Source of the DNA: Alteromonadaceae bacterium UBA2620
Lineage (GTDB): Bacteria; Pseudomonadota; Gammaproteobacteria; Enterobacterales; Alteromonadaceae
Length of the DNA: 37,944 nt
Assembly (NCBI GenBank): GCA_002339125.1
Contig: DDJQ01000010.1
Location: forward strand, 1-37,944
Direction of reading: 5' to 3'
Shown here: positions 1 through 8,432 of the stretch, piece by piece
Numbering within the stretch: the first letter of the stretch is position 1
How the letters are laid out: each line of letters opens with the position of its first letter
Translations under genes and position numbers: made by a program
Notes under the pieces: model-generated
Seen by the model: only the letters and a program-made list of their open reading frames with translations
The model's database searches: none
What the model was told of the DNA's origin: nothing

Positions 1-45
1 ACTATGCCACAGAGAACGCGTCGTGATCTAAGTCGTTTTCGTCTA

Positions 46-71
46 GCCCTCAGGGATCACTCTGAGAGGGC
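46..71. other. stem-loop upstream of the AGCS gene
   Basis: GCCCTCAG (46-53) can pair with CTGA (62-65) and GGGC (68-71), leaving a two-base GA bulge and an eight-base loop. No T-run follows. It could be the terminator of a gene left of the window or part of a leader RNA. I could not match it to a glycine or lysine riboswitch. Confidence 0.3.
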
Positions 72-86
72 AAACTTCTATGCGGA

Positions 87-114
87 TTGGTATATTTTAT
101 TCCCACCTTATAAT
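87..114 (+). promoter_or_regulatory. putative sigma-70 promoter of the AGCS symporter
   Basis: TTGGTA (87-92, 4/6 to the -35 consensus), a 16-base spacer and a perfect TATAAT (109-114). Transcription would begin near 121, only about 14 bases before the GTG start. That would give a very short leader that excludes the upstream stem-loop. Confidence 0.45.
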
Positions 115-134
115 AATTAAACAGGAACTCTTCA

Positions 135-1538
135 GTGCTCAACGACATCGTTGCGTTTATTAATAATATTCTCTGGGGTAACGGCCAGGTTCTCATTTAC
201 ATGCTGTTGATTTGTGGTATTTGGTTCACAATTCGACTTGGCGGTGTGCAAATTAAACATTTTGGCCATATGTTCAGCCTGCTGAAAGGCAGCACCAGCA
301 GCAACAAAGAAGGCATTAGTTCATTCCAGGCACTGTGTACCAGTTTGTCTGCACGGGTGGGCACAGGTAACCTGGCAGGCGTAGCCGTGGCTATTTCTCT
401 CGGTGGCGCCGGCAGTATTTTCTGGATGTGGGTTATCGCGCTACTGGGTATGGCAACCGGCTTTGCCGAGAGTGTGCTGGGCCAGTTGTATAAGGTTAAG
501 GATGACAACGGCGAATTCCGTGGCGGACCGGCTTATTACATTAAGCAGGGTCTGAATAAAACCTGGCTGGCCGTGGCGTTTTCACTGTGCTTATTCTTGG
601 GTTATGGTTTTATCTTTTCCGCCGTCCAGGCCAATACCATCACCGATGCGCTGAATGCCGCCTACGACATTCCAACCAGTTATTCAGGTATGGCGATTAT
701 CGCCCTGGCAGCGCTCATTGTAGTGGGCGGTTTACGCGGTATTGCCCGTTTTGCGGAATGGGTGGTGCCGTTTATGGGCATCAGTTACGTACTTGCTGCC
801 CTGCTGGTGTGTGCTATCAATATTACCGAACTACCAGCCATGCTGATGAATATTATTCAGTCTGCCTTTGGTTTACAGGAAGCTGGCGCCGGAGCCATGG
901 GGGCGGCGGTGAAAAACGGTATCCAGCGTGGTTTATATTCTAACGAAGCCGGTTCAGGGAGCGTACCTCACGCTGCTGCGAGTGCTGCGCCTAACCCTAA
1001 TCATCCGGTTTCCCAGGGCTATATCCAAATGCTTGGCGTCTTCCTGGACACCATGGTGCTGTGTACAGCTACGGCATTTATTATTTTACTGGCCGGCGGC
1101 TCCAGCAGCGAGCAGATGGAAGGGATCCGTTTAACCCAGTCTGCTATGGAAACGCATATTGGTGCCGGTGGCGCTGATTTCGTTGCCGCGGCAATTTGCT
1201 TTTTCTCGTTTACTTCAGTGGTGGCCAACTACGCTTACGGTGAAAGTAACCTGCATATGTTTAAGCTCGATAACAAAATAGGCCGTATCGTTTATACCTG
1301 CGGTTATCTGGCGATGATTTTCTGGGGCTCAATGGCCGCGTTACCTGAAGTGTGGGCAGCAGCGGATATGGCGTTAGGCTTAATGTCAGTGATCAATATT
1401 ATCGCCATCATGTGGATGACACCCACTATCGTCAGTATCAGCAAAGATTACTTTAATAAACGCGAGCGTGGCGAAACGCCGGAATACAAAACCGGCGACT
1501 GCGAGATTCAGGGTAAAACTGAAGACGGTATCTGGTAA
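135..1538 (+). CDS. AGCS-family sodium:alanine/glycine symporter
   Basis: Inner-membrane symporter of the alanine-or-glycine:cation symporter family, importing small neutral amino acids with Na+. The 467-aa length is usual for the family. The protein is almost entirely hydrophobic segments and carries the signature regions TSLSARVGTGNLAGVA (about residues 69-84) and GLYSNEAGSGSVPHAAA (about residues 265-281), the latter typical of AGCS transporters. The start is a GTG preceded by AGGA (123-126). A strong terminator follows the stop, so the gene is probably transcribed alone. The family is sure; the exact amino acid cannot be told from sequence. Confidence 0.93.
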   Translation: MLNDIVAFINNILWGNGQVLIYMLLICGIWFTIRLGGVQIKHFGHMFSLLKGSTSSNKEGISSFQALCTSLSARVGTGNLAGVAVAISLGGAGSIFWMWVIALLGMATGFAESVLGQLYKVKDDNGEFRGGPAYYIKQGLNKTWLAVAFSLCLFLGYGFIFSAVQANTITDALNAAYDIPTSYSGMAIIALAALIVVGGLRGIARFAEWVVPFMGISYVLAALLVCAINITELPAMLMNIIQSAFGLQEAGAGAMGAAVKNGIQRGLYSNEAGSGSVPHAAASAAPNPNHPVSQGYIQMLGVFLDTMVLCTATAFIILLAGGSSSEQMEGIRLTQSAMETHIGAGGADFVAAAICFFSFTSVVANYAYGESNLHMFKLDNKIGRIVYTCGYLAMIFWGSMAALPEVWAAADMALGLMSVINIIAIMWMTPTIVSISKDYFNKRERGETPEYKTGDCEIQGKTEDGIW

Positions 1539-1543
1539 TTAAC

Positions 1544-1571
1544 AACAGGGCCTGATGAATCAGGCCCTGTT
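1544..1571. terminator. bidirectional terminator between convergent genes
   Basis: A perfect 12-bp stem (1544-1555 with 1560-1571) closes a TGAA tetraloop. T-rich sequence follows on the plus strand, and the stem begins with AA, giving TT on the minus strand. It sits between the AGCS stop and the stop of the minus-strand gene at 1576, so it can serve both. Confidence 0.88.
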
Positions 1572-1575
1572 TGCT

Positions 1576-2124
1576 TTAGGCTGGATGCCACTCATATTTC
1601 GCGAAGGCTTTATCCACCGGTGTATCTGCCAGATGGTTAATGTAATTGCTCATAACCTTCTGCGCCAGAATCAAAATAATCTCCAACAGCTGCTGCTTGC
1701 TGTAACCGGCATCAAAAAAGGCGGTAAGTTTAGCAGTATCCGGATTGCCCCGGTCGAGCAGAATGGCTTTGGTTGTTTCGCGCAGCACTTCCAGTTTGTC
1801 TGGTAACGGGGTTTTATGTCTTAGTGCTTCGGTAATGCTATCGTCCACTTTCATACTTTTGGCAATGCCAGTATGCGCTGGTACACAGTAGTGACATTCG
1901 TGCTCCACATTCGCCGTTTGCCACACTACAGTGAGCTCTTCAGGGCTGAACGACGTATTCTGAGCCTGAGTGTGTAAAAATTTATAGCTCAGCAGCACCG
2001 CCGGGGACTCCGCCATCACCCCGTGTAAATTGGGGATCATGCCAAATGAGGCAATGGAGTCCTCTAGTAGCGGCTGTGCTGCTTCCGGCGCACTTTTCAT
2101 TGTGTAAATGGTAAAATCTGTCAT
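1576..2124 (-). CDS. carboxymuconolactone decarboxylase / AhpD-like protein
   Basis: 182-aa cytosolic protein of the CMD/AhpD-like fold, a group that includes thiol peroxidase-type enzymes acting on alkyl hydroperoxides. The redox motif is seen as EHECHYCVPAHTG, giving Cys77-x2-Cys80-x3-His84 with nearby glutamates, the arrangement used for catalysis in AhpD. The ATG start has AAGGA six bases upstream. The gene is divergent from a TetR regulator with paired palindromes in the shared promoter region, so it is probably the regulator's target. Its inducer and true substrate are unknown; an electrophile or peroxide response is an inference. Confidence 0.85.
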   Translation of the reverse strand: MTDFTIYTMKSAPEAAQPLLEDSIASFGMIPNLHGVMAESPAVLLSYKFLHTQAQNTSFSPEELTVVWQTANVEHECHYCVPAHTGIAKSMKVDDSITEALRHKTPLPDKLEVLRETTKAILLDRGNPDTAKLTAFFDAGYSKQQLLEIILILAQKVMSNYINHLADTPVDKAFAKYEWHPA

Positions 2125-2171
2125 AGCTGTCCTTTATTTTTGGTTGGTGAAGTTTTACCATAACGCCTGCA

Positions 2172-2209
2172 TGAACGATCGTTCAAGTTAAATTTGAGCG
2201 ATCGTTCAA
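2172..2209. promoter_or_regulatory. paired palindromic operators of the TetR regulator
   Basis: TGAACGATCGTTCA (2172-2185) is a perfect 14-bp palindrome. TTGAGCGATCGTTCAA (2194-2209) is the same site with one mismatched position. Their centres are 23 bp apart. They lie between the divergent AhpD-like and TetR genes, the usual place for autoregulatory TetR operators, and resemble other TetR-family sites with a GATC core. Binding is inferred. Confidence 0.8.
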
Positions 2210-2232
2210 ATTAATATTTATAAGGTAGACAA

Positions 2233-2814
2233 ATGGGTTATCCACGGGAACAAAGTATTCAACAGGCAACCGAGGTGTTTTGGTTAAAAGGCTATCTTGG
2301 CACCGGCATGCGAGACCTGCAGACCGCGCTGGATAAACGTCCTGGTAGTATTTATTCCGCGTTCGGCAGTAAGGAAGGGTTGTATCTTGAGGTGCTTAAC
2401 CATTACACCGGCGTACTGCATGGTCAGATTATGGCTGTTGCAAACAGTGATACACCGTTGCAGCAACTACGCGAATTCCTGCGTTTCCCTTTAACGGTAG
2501 AGGACAGCGCCGCGCATAAAATTCAGTGCCTGATTGTGAAAACCCAGGCCGACTGGGCGGAACTGCCAGAAGGCGTAAAAAGTGAGCTGCAAGCTGCGCT
2601 GGCACACTTGCGTGAAGCCTTTCAGGCGGTGATTTTAAAAGCCCGGAGTACGGGTGAACTGGCCGCTGATATACCGGTTGAGCGCGCTGCGATGTGGTTA
2701 CAGGGCCAGTTTATCGCCATGCGAACTCTGGCAACCAGCGTGGAATCGCCGACAAGCCTGAGCTGGATGGTGGATAAAATTGTCAGTGATTTAAGCGGTG
2801 AATGGGCGCAGTAA
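2233..2814 (+). CDS. TetR/AcrR-family transcriptional regulator
   Basis: 193-aa DNA-binding repressor. The N-terminal helix-turn-helix is visible: QQATEVFWLKGYLGTGMRDL, then IYSAFGSKEGLYLEVL, the canonical ending of the TetR DNA-binding domain (about residues 10-58). The remainder is the helical ligand-binding domain with a hydrophobic FIAMRTLATS stretch. The ATG follows AAGGTAG (2222-2228). It probably represses itself and the divergent AhpD-like gene through the palindromes at 2172-2209. The ligand is unknown. Confidence 0.9.
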   Translation: MGYPREQSIQQATEVFWLKGYLGTGMRDLQTALDKRPGSIYSAFGSKEGLYLEVLNHYTGVLHGQIMAVANSDTPLQQLREFLRFPLTVEDSAAHKIQCLIVKTQADWAELPEGVKSELQAALAHLREAFQAVILKARSTGELAADIPVERAAMWLQGQFIAMRTLATSVESPTSLSWMVDKIVSDLSGEWAQ

Positions 2815-2841
2815 TTACGCCCGCGCCGCAACCTGGCCGGC

Positions 2842-3018
2842 CTAAGTCACCAGCATTTTGATTAACTGAGCAACCAGTAAAATCATTAATAGCGGCCAGA
2901 ACCAGCGGGTCAGTTTCGACATATCCTCACCGCTCATTCGCCATTTCGACTTTTCCAGCAATGGCACAATAATTATCAGTGCCAGAAATAATATGCCAAG
3001 AATATAAAGTATGGTCAT
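2842..3018 (-). CDS. 58-aa membrane protein coupled to the ubiquinone hydroxylase gene
   Basis: Small protein of unknown function beginning MTILYILGILFLALIIIVPL. It has two predicted transmembrane helices (about residues 1-21 and 38-57) joined by a short polar loop with KSKWRMSGED. Its ATG overlaps the stop of the upstream gene by one base (TAATG), so translation is probably coupled. A longer reading starting at 3105 would lie inside the upstream gene and is less likely. The position suggests a role near the quinone enzyme in the inner membrane, but that is only inference from context. Confidence 0.65.
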   Translation of the reverse strand: MTILYILGILFLALIIIVPLLEKSKWRMSGEDMSKLTRWFWPLLMILLVAQLIKMLVT

Positions 3019-4190
3019 TAAGCTAATCCCATTGCGTATTTGAGTACCTGAGCCTTTATTGGCCCGGTATGTTGCGCCAGTTTTAGCAAGCCATTCCGTA
3101 GCCATTTCAGCGGCGTATGATCATTACTGAAGGTGGTATAAAACCCATCCATGGCAGACATCATCAGTGCGTTATCGCGCTGACGCGGCTGTTGGTAGCC
3201 GGTACGTAAGCGAGCAGCAAAGTCTTCGCCGTTCGCCTGTCCATTGGCTGTTTGAGTCAACAGACAAGCCACGTCCTTAAACCCCAGGTTTACGCCCTGC
3301 CCGGCCAATGGATTAATGGTATGTGCTGCATCCCCAACAAGAATAACGCCAGGCACCACATATTCACTGGCATGTCTTCTAATGAGGGTGAATGCGGCTT
3401 TATTCAATACCGTAAAGTCATCGCCTAATGGCGGAAAGTCGTTTTCGATAGTCTGTTTTAACTGGGCTGGCGACAGTTTTGTCAGTGCGGCCAGACGCGC
3501 CGGGCTGTCGTACCAGATAAGCGAGGCATAATTATCGTGCATCGGCAGTAATGCCCGTGGGCCGTGCGGGGTAAATTGCTGCCAGGTACAATCGGCCACC
3601 GGCTGAGTAAACTCCACAAGAATGCCCATGGCCTGCTGAGCATACTGCCAGCCTGAAATACCTATCCCGGCAAGCTGACGCACCTGGGATTCGGCACCAT
3701 CGGCTCCGATCAGCCATTTAGCGGTAATTTCGTCACCGGATTCCAGGCGAATAATCACTGGTTCATCAGCGCTTACAGAGCGCTTAATGCCGGCAATATG
3801 CGCCGGTGAGTACCAGGTAACGTTATCAAAGTCTTTCAGCGCCTGATGACAACCTAACTGAATCAGCCGGTTTTCCACAAAGTAGCCCAGGCGTTCAAAG
3901 CCGGCATCACTGGCGGTAAAATCGGTTCGGCAATCTGGCCGCTCCCACACGGATAACTCACTGTAAGAGCGGACCCGCATAGCTTCAATGTGTTGCCAGG
4001 CCCCCAGCGCACGCAGTAGATCTACCGATGCCACACTGATGGCTGACATACGTAAATCCGGCGGTTGGGCGGCCTCAAAAGGCTGCGGCGGACGCTGTTC
4101 TATTATCGCTACCTGATAACCCTGCTGTGCCAGCCCTAACGCAGTGGCGGCGCCCACCATGCCAGCACCATTAATACAAAAATCAAACAT
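3018..4190 (-). CDS. ubiF: FAD-dependent ubiquinone-biosynthesis hydroxylase (UbiF/UbiH family)
   Basis: 390-aa flavoprotein monooxygenase of the UbiH/UbiF/VisC/Coq6 group, which hydroxylates the aromatic ring of ubiquinone precursors using FAD, NAD(P)H and O2. The dinucleotide-binding GAGMVG (residues 8-13), the DG motif LIGADGAESQVR and the GD motif ILVGDAAHTINPLAGQGVNL are all present. The gene is divergent from miaB, as ubiF is in E. coli. This supports the C6-hydroxylase (UbiF) assignment over UbiH or UbiI, although the paralogues are hard to separate by motif. It is coupled to a 58-aa membrane protein at its 3' end. Confidence 0.85.
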   Translation of the reverse strand: MFDFCINGAGMVGAATALGLAQQGYQVAIIEQRPPQPFEAAQPPDLRMSAISVASVDLLRALGAWQHIEAMRVRSYSELSVWERPDCRTDFTASDAGFERLGYFVENRLIQLGCHQALKDFDNVTWYSPAHIAGIKRSVSADEPVIIRLESGDEITAKWLIGADGAESQVRQLAGIGISGWQYAQQAMGILVEFTQPVADCTWQQFTPHGPRALLPMHDNYASLIWYDSPARLAALTKLSPAQLKQTIENDFPPLGDDFTVLNKAAFTLIRRHASEYVVPGVILVGDAAHTINPLAGQGVNLGFKDVACLLTQTANGQANGEDFAARLRTGYQQPRQRDNALMMSAMDGFYTTFSNDHTPLKWLRNGLLKLAQHTGPIKAQVLKYAMGLA

Positions 4191-4483
4191 ATAGGAACCC
4201 TGTGTATGTTCTGCGATTATGCCCCAACTCAGGGGTTAAATCTAACATGCGCTTTATATCAGTGCGTTAGCAATAAATCATGAAGTTTACGCTGTTACGT
4301 AAACTTGCCTTGGGCTGGATCGAAAAAGCGCTAAAATCCCGCTCAGACCGGTTCACAAGGGTGGCGATCGGGGTCTATAACAGTTAAAATACGCGGCTAT
4401 TTTGACCAATATCGCTGCGCGGCCTTAGGTTAGCTTAATCATCCTGAGTGTTGGCGCCAGCCCAACGTGATTATCGAATTGTT
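4191..4483. promoter_or_regulatory. divergent ubiF / miaB promoter region
   Basis: 293 bases without a gene. It holds a perfect 9-bp inverted repeat, AAGTTTACG (4283-4291) and CGTAAACTT (4298-4306), with a six-base spacer, which could be a regulator site or a small hairpin. TTGACC (4402-4407) could be the -35 of a miaB promoter, but only a poor -10 (TAGGTT near 4426) lies at the right distance. A short GTTGG/CCAAC inverted repeat lies at 4450-4466. Nothing else is recognisable. Confidence 0.4.
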
Positions 4484-5920
4484 ATGAGTAAAAAGCTGTA
4501 CATCAAAACCTGGGGTTGCCAGATGAATGAGTATGATTCGGAAAAAATGGCCGATCTGCTCGATTCAACTCACGGGTATTCGCTGGCCGAAGAAGCGGAG
4601 CAGGCCGATGTTATTTTGCTCAACACCTGCTCTATCCGCGAAAAAGCCCAGGAAAAAGTATTTCATCAGCTGGGCCGCTGGAAGAATCTGAAAAAGACCA
4701 ACCCGGATCTGATCATTGGTGTGGGCGGTTGCGTGGCCTCCCAGGAAGGCGACCACATTCGTCAGCGAGCGCCGTTTGTCGACCTCATCTTCGGACCGCA
4801 AACCCTGCACCGTCTGCCTGAAATGATTAATCAAATTCAGGCTGGCGAGACATCGGTTGTGGATGTCAGCTTTCCGGAAATCGAAAAGTTCGACCGCCTG
4901 CCAGAGCCGCGTGCTGAAGGCCCAACGGCATTTGTGTCGATTATGGAAGGCTGCTCCAAATACTGTAGTTTCTGCGTAGTGCCCTACACCCGTGGTGAAG
5001 AAGTGAGTCGCCCGGTGGACGACGTACTGCTGGAAGTCGCACAGCTGGCCGAACAAGGCGTACGTGAAGTTAACCTTTTGGGTCAGAACGTAAACGCGTT
5101 TCGTGGCGAGCACCACGACGGCTCTGTTTGCCGGTTTGCCGAACTGCTGGAACTGATTGCCGCCATTGATGGTATCGACCGTATTCGTTACACCACTTCA
5201 CATCCGGTGGAATTTACCGACGACATTATCGCCGTGTACGAAACCGTACCGGAGCTGGTTGATCACCTGCACCTGCCGGTGCAAAGCGGTTCGGATCGCA
5301 TTCTCAATTTAATGAAACGCGGCCACACTGCCCTTGAATATAAGTCAAAGATCCGCAAATTACGTAAAGTGCGCCCGAATATCAGCATGTCCTCTGACTT
5401 TATTATCGGCTTCCCTGGCGAAACCGATGCTGACTTCGAAGCCACCATGGATTTAATTAAGGCAGTGGATTATGACCTGAGCTTCAGCTTTATTTACTCG
5501 GCGCGCCCTGGCACACCGGCGGCAGATGCCGTGGATGATGTAAGCGAAGACACCAAAAAACAACGTCTTTATTTGCTTCAGCAACGTATTAACCAGCAGG
5601 CACTGCGCATTGCCCGCAATATGCTGGATACCGAGCAGCGCATTCTGGTGGAAGGCCCATCGAAAAAAGACATTATGGAGTTACAGGGGCGTACCGAGAA
5701 TAACCGGGTAGTTAACTTCCCGGGTACGCCGGATATGATTGGTGAGTTTGTGGATGTTAAAATCACCGATGTATTCAGTAACTCGCTACGTGGCGAAGTA
5801 GTTCGTCGCGAGGCCGATATGGGCCTGCGCGTAGCCGTTTCACCACAAAGTATTTTAGCCAAGCATCAGGCCGAGCTGCCTGATGAACTTGGTGTAAGTC
5901 AATTTCAACCTTCAATTTAA
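4484..5920 (+). CDS. miaB: tRNA-2-methylthio-N6-dimethylallyladenosine synthase MiaB
   Basis: Radical-SAM methylthiotransferase that converts i6A37 to ms2i6A37 in tRNAs reading UNN codons. From the ATG at 4484 the protein has 478 aa and starts MSKKLYIKTWGCQMNEYDSE, matching MiaB. The N-terminal domain holds the auxiliary cluster cysteines Cys12, Cys49 and Cys83. The radical-SAM motif CSKYCSFC gives Cys157, Cys161 and Cys164. A TRAM domain lies near the C-terminus. An upstream in-frame GTG at 4448 would add 12 residues not found in the family, so I chose the ATG, although no strong ribosome binding site is visible. It leads the ybeZ-ybeY-ybeX-lnt series. Confidence 0.97.
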   Translation: MSKKLYIKTWGCQMNEYDSEKMADLLDSTHGYSLAEEAEQADVILLNTCSIREKAQEKVFHQLGRWKNLKKTNPDLIIGVGGCVASQEGDHIRQRAPFVDLIFGPQTLHRLPEMINQIQAGETSVVDVSFPEIEKFDRLPEPRAEGPTAFVSIMEGCSKYCSFCVVPYTRGEEVSRPVDDVLLEVAQLAEQGVREVNLLGQNVNAFRGEHHDGSVCRFAELLELIAAIDGIDRIRYTTSHPVEFTDDIIAVYETVPELVDHLHLPVQSGSDRILNLMKRGHTALEYKSKIRKLRKVRPNISMSSDFIIGFPGETDADFEATMDLIKAVDYDLSFSFIYSARPGTPAADAVDDVSEDTKKQRLYLLQQRINQQALRIARNMLDTEQRILVEGPSKKDIMELQGRTENNRVVNFPGTPDMIGEFVDVKITDVFSNSLRGEVVRREADMGLRVAVSPQSILAKHQAELPDELGVSQFQPSI

Positions 5921-5936
5921 GAGGCAGTAAAGCAAC

Positions 5937-6989
5937 TTGAGTAAACTGGTAAGTAATGAAGTCGTGCTGGAACCGGAAGATAATAAACGGTTATCCAGCC
6001 TGTGCGGTCCGTTCGACGATAACATCAAGCAAATTGAGCGTCGACTGGGCGTCGAAATCACCTACCGCAACAACTTTTTTAAGATTGTTGGGGAGCCTCA
6101 GCAAACCAAAGGGGCCGGTGAGTTACTTAAGTTACTGTACATCGAGACGCAGCCCATTAAAGGACTGATTCCGGATTTACCGCCTGAGCAGGTTCACCTT
6201 GCCATTCAGGAAGCCAATTGCCTTGAGCGCGAAGAATCCGGCCAGTACGGCAAGGAAATCAATATCAAAACCAAGCGTGGCGTTATTAAGCCACGTAATC
6301 CGCATCAGGCGCAGTATGTGGCCAATGTGGTAAATCACGATATTACCTTTGGTATCGGCCCGGCGGGTACCGGTAAAACTTATCTGGCAGTTGCCTGCGC
6401 TGTAGATGCGCTGGAACGTCAGGAAGTGCGTCGTATTCTGCTGACTCGCCCGGCGGTTGAAGCTGGTGAAAAACTCGGTTTTCTACCCGGCGATTTATCC
6501 CAGAAAGTCGACCCGTATCTGCGCCCTCTCTACGATGCCCTGTTTGAAATGATGGGTTTCGAGAAAGTGGAAAAGCTTATGGAGCGTAATGTTATTGAAG
6601 TCGCCCCGCTGGCTTATATGCGTGGCCGTACGCTCAATGATGCCTTTATCATTCTTGATGAAAGCCAGAACACCACCGTAGAACAAATGAAAATGTTCCT
6701 CACCCGTATCGGCTTTAACTCCCAGGCGGTAATTACCGGTGATATTACCCAGGTGGATTTACCACGCGGTGCCCGCTCTGGCCTGCGTCACGCCATTAAT
6801 GTGTTGCAGAATGTGAATGACATTTCCTTTAACTTCTTTACCGCCGGCGACGTGGTTCGTCACCCGGTTGTTGCACGCATTGTGCAGGCTTATGAAGATT
6901 ACGACGCCGAGCAGGAGCGCATCCGGATTGCTAAAAAAGCAGCCCAGGAACAGGAAAAACAAGACAAATCCGACGAGAGTGATGATTAA
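5937..6989 (+). CDS. ybeZ: PhoH-like ATPase YbeZ
   Basis: 350-aa cytosolic P-loop ATPase of the PhoH family, the partner of YbeY in rRNA and RNA metabolism. Walker A is GPAGTGKT (residues 141-148) and Walker B is FIILDESQ with Asp241-Glu242. The N-terminal part (about residues 20-90) is the KH-like segment of the family, and the tail is a charged, Lys/Glu-rich stretch. The start is a TTG at 5937, with GAGG at 5921-5924 as a loosely spaced ribosome binding site; no ATG lies nearby in frame. It is 16 bases after miaB and directly abuts ybeY. Confidence 0.95.
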   Translation: MSKLVSNEVVLEPEDNKRLSSLCGPFDDNIKQIERRLGVEITYRNNFFKIVGEPQQTKGAGELLKLLYIETQPIKGLIPDLPPEQVHLAIQEANCLEREESGQYGKEINIKTKRGVIKPRNPHQAQYVANVVNHDITFGIGPAGTGKTYLAVACAVDALERQEVRRILLTRPAVEAGEKLGFLPGDLSQKVDPYLRPLYDALFEMMGFEKVEKLMERNVIEVAPLAYMRGRTLNDAFIILDESQNTTVEQMKMFLTRIGFNSQAVITGDITQVDLPRGARSGLRHAINVLQNVNDISFNFFTAGDVVRHPVVARIVQAYEDYDAEQERIRIAKKAAQEQEKQDKSDESDD

Positions 6990-7463
6990 GTGAGCGCTAT
7001 TGTTGATTACCAGCAGGCCTATGAAGGCGCCGCTGAACTTATCGCTTCTATTCCGGACGAAGCCCAGCTCACCGCGTGGGCTTCGTTGGCTCTGAATCAC
7101 CTGGAAACAGGCGAAAAAGAGCTCACCGTACGGTTTGTTGATAGCGACGAGTCACAATCGCTTAACCACGAATACCGCGGCAAGGACAAGCCAACCAATG
7201 TGTTGTCTTTTCCCTTTGAGTGCCCGCCGGAAGTGCCGCTTAACCTGCTTGGCGATCTGGTTGTTTGCGTGCCGGTTATCGCTGCAGAAGCTGCCGAGCA
7301 ACACAAAGCAATTGGCGACCACTATGCCCATATGATCATTCACGGCACCCTGCATTTACTGGGATTCGACCATATTGAAGAAGATGAAGCGCAGGCCATG
7401 GAGCAACTTGAAATTGACCTGTTAGCCAAATTATCCATTGACGACCCGTATCAAGACGATTAA
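6990..7463 (+). CDS. ybeY: endoribonuclease / rRNA maturation factor YbeY
   Basis: 157-aa zinc-dependent endoribonuclease involved in 16S rRNA 3'-end maturation and ribosome quality control. The zinc motif HGTLHLLGFDH gives His118, His122 and His128. The conserved EYRGKDKPTNVLSFPFE segment contains the invariant arginine (Arg63). The GTG start immediately follows the ybeZ stop without a gap, implying translational coupling. Length and order fit the family. Confidence 0.96.
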   Translation: MSAIVDYQQAYEGAAELIASIPDEAQLTAWASLALNHLETGEKELTVRFVDSDESQSLNHEYRGKDKPTNVLSFPFECPPEVPLNLLGDLVVCVPVIAAEAAEQHKAIGDHYAHMIIHGTLHLLGFDHIEEDEAQAMEQLEIDLLAKLSIDDPYQDD

Positions 7464-7563
7464 CTTTGCAAAAGACGCAGGCGCTTTTTCATTGTTCATG
7501 CGGGCTTCAATGCCAACAATAAACAAGAAACAAACCCTATAACGCTAATTAGACACGGACATT

Positions 7564-8427
7564 ATGAGCGACGATAACCCCCACTCTACCAACGGCTCCT
7601 CGGGAAAAAGCTGGTTTGATAAACTAAAGCTTTCATTCTCCGGAGAGCCGCAAAGTAAAGAAGACCTGGTTGAGGTCATCACCGAAGCCGAACAGCGCGA
7701 GCTGATCGACCCCCAAACCAGAGAAATGATCGAAGGCGTTATTGGCGTCAACGAAATGCGGGTAAGGGACATCATGATCCCACGCGCTCAGATGGTTACC
7801 ATCGACATCGACCAGCCGGTTGAAGAATTTCTGCCTGTCATGCTCGACAGCGCTCACTCCAGATTCCCCGTTATTAACGAAGATAAAGACCATATCGAAG
7901 GCATCCTGTTAGCCAAGGATCTGCTCCGCTACGCGTTTATTAATAACGATGATCAGGCTTTCCATTTGCGAGACGTGTTACGTCCGGCGGTAATCGTCCC
8001 GGAAAGTAAACGGGTAGATGTACTGCTCAAGGAGTTCCGCCAGCAGCGTTATCACATGGCGATTGTAGTAGACGAATACGGTGGTGTATCCGGCCTGGTG
8101 ACCATCGAGGATATTCTTGAACTTATCGTTGGTGAGATTGAAGACGAATACGATCTGGAAGAAGACGGCACCGATGATATCCGTCCACTTAACAAGTATA
8201 CGTATTCGGTTAAGGCACTGGTACCGGTTGATGAGTTTAACCGCTTCTTCGAAACCAAATTCAGCGAAGAGGAAGCGGATACTATTGGCGGCATCGTATT
8301 AAAGGCCTTTGGCCACATGCCTGCCACCAGTGATGAAATCACTATTGATAATATCCAGTTTAAAATTACCAACTCGGATAAACGCCGGTTGATGCAACTG
8401 AAAGTGACCCTGCCAGACCTGGAGTAA
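7564..8427 (+). CDS. ybeX: CBS-domain protein YbeX (CorC/HlyC family)
   Basis: 287-aa cytosolic protein with two CBS domains (about residues 65-185, beginning VRDIMIPRAQMVTID) and a C-terminal CorC_HlyC domain (about residues 205-282). CorC was first linked to magnesium/cobalt efflux together with CorA; YbeX in the ybeZYX operon is also linked to ribosome metabolism. Which role dominates here is not shown by sequence. There are 100 bases between ybeY and this gene, with only weak dyads, so a secondary promoter is possible. It sits four bases before the lnt start. Confidence 0.93.
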   Translation: MSDDNPHSTNGSSGKSWFDKLKLSFSGEPQSKEDLVEVITEAEQRELIDPQTREMIEGVIGVNEMRVRDIMIPRAQMVTIDIDQPVEEFLPVMLDSAHSRFPVINEDKDHIEGILLAKDLLRYAFINNDDQAFHLRDVLRPAVIVPESKRVDVLLKEFRQQRYHMAIVVDEYGGVSGLVTIEDILELIVGEIEDEYDLEEDGTDDIRPLNKYTYSVKALVPVDEFNRFFETKFSEEEADTIGGIVLKAFGHMPATSDEITIDNIQFKITNSDKRRLMQLKVTLPDLE

Positions 8428-8432
8428 TTGGC

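Noticed and set aside
46..71. Glycine or lysine riboswitch upstream of the AGCS gene
   Set aside because: Only a single hairpin is seen; the conserved cores of these riboswitches were not found, and the best promoter lies downstream of it.
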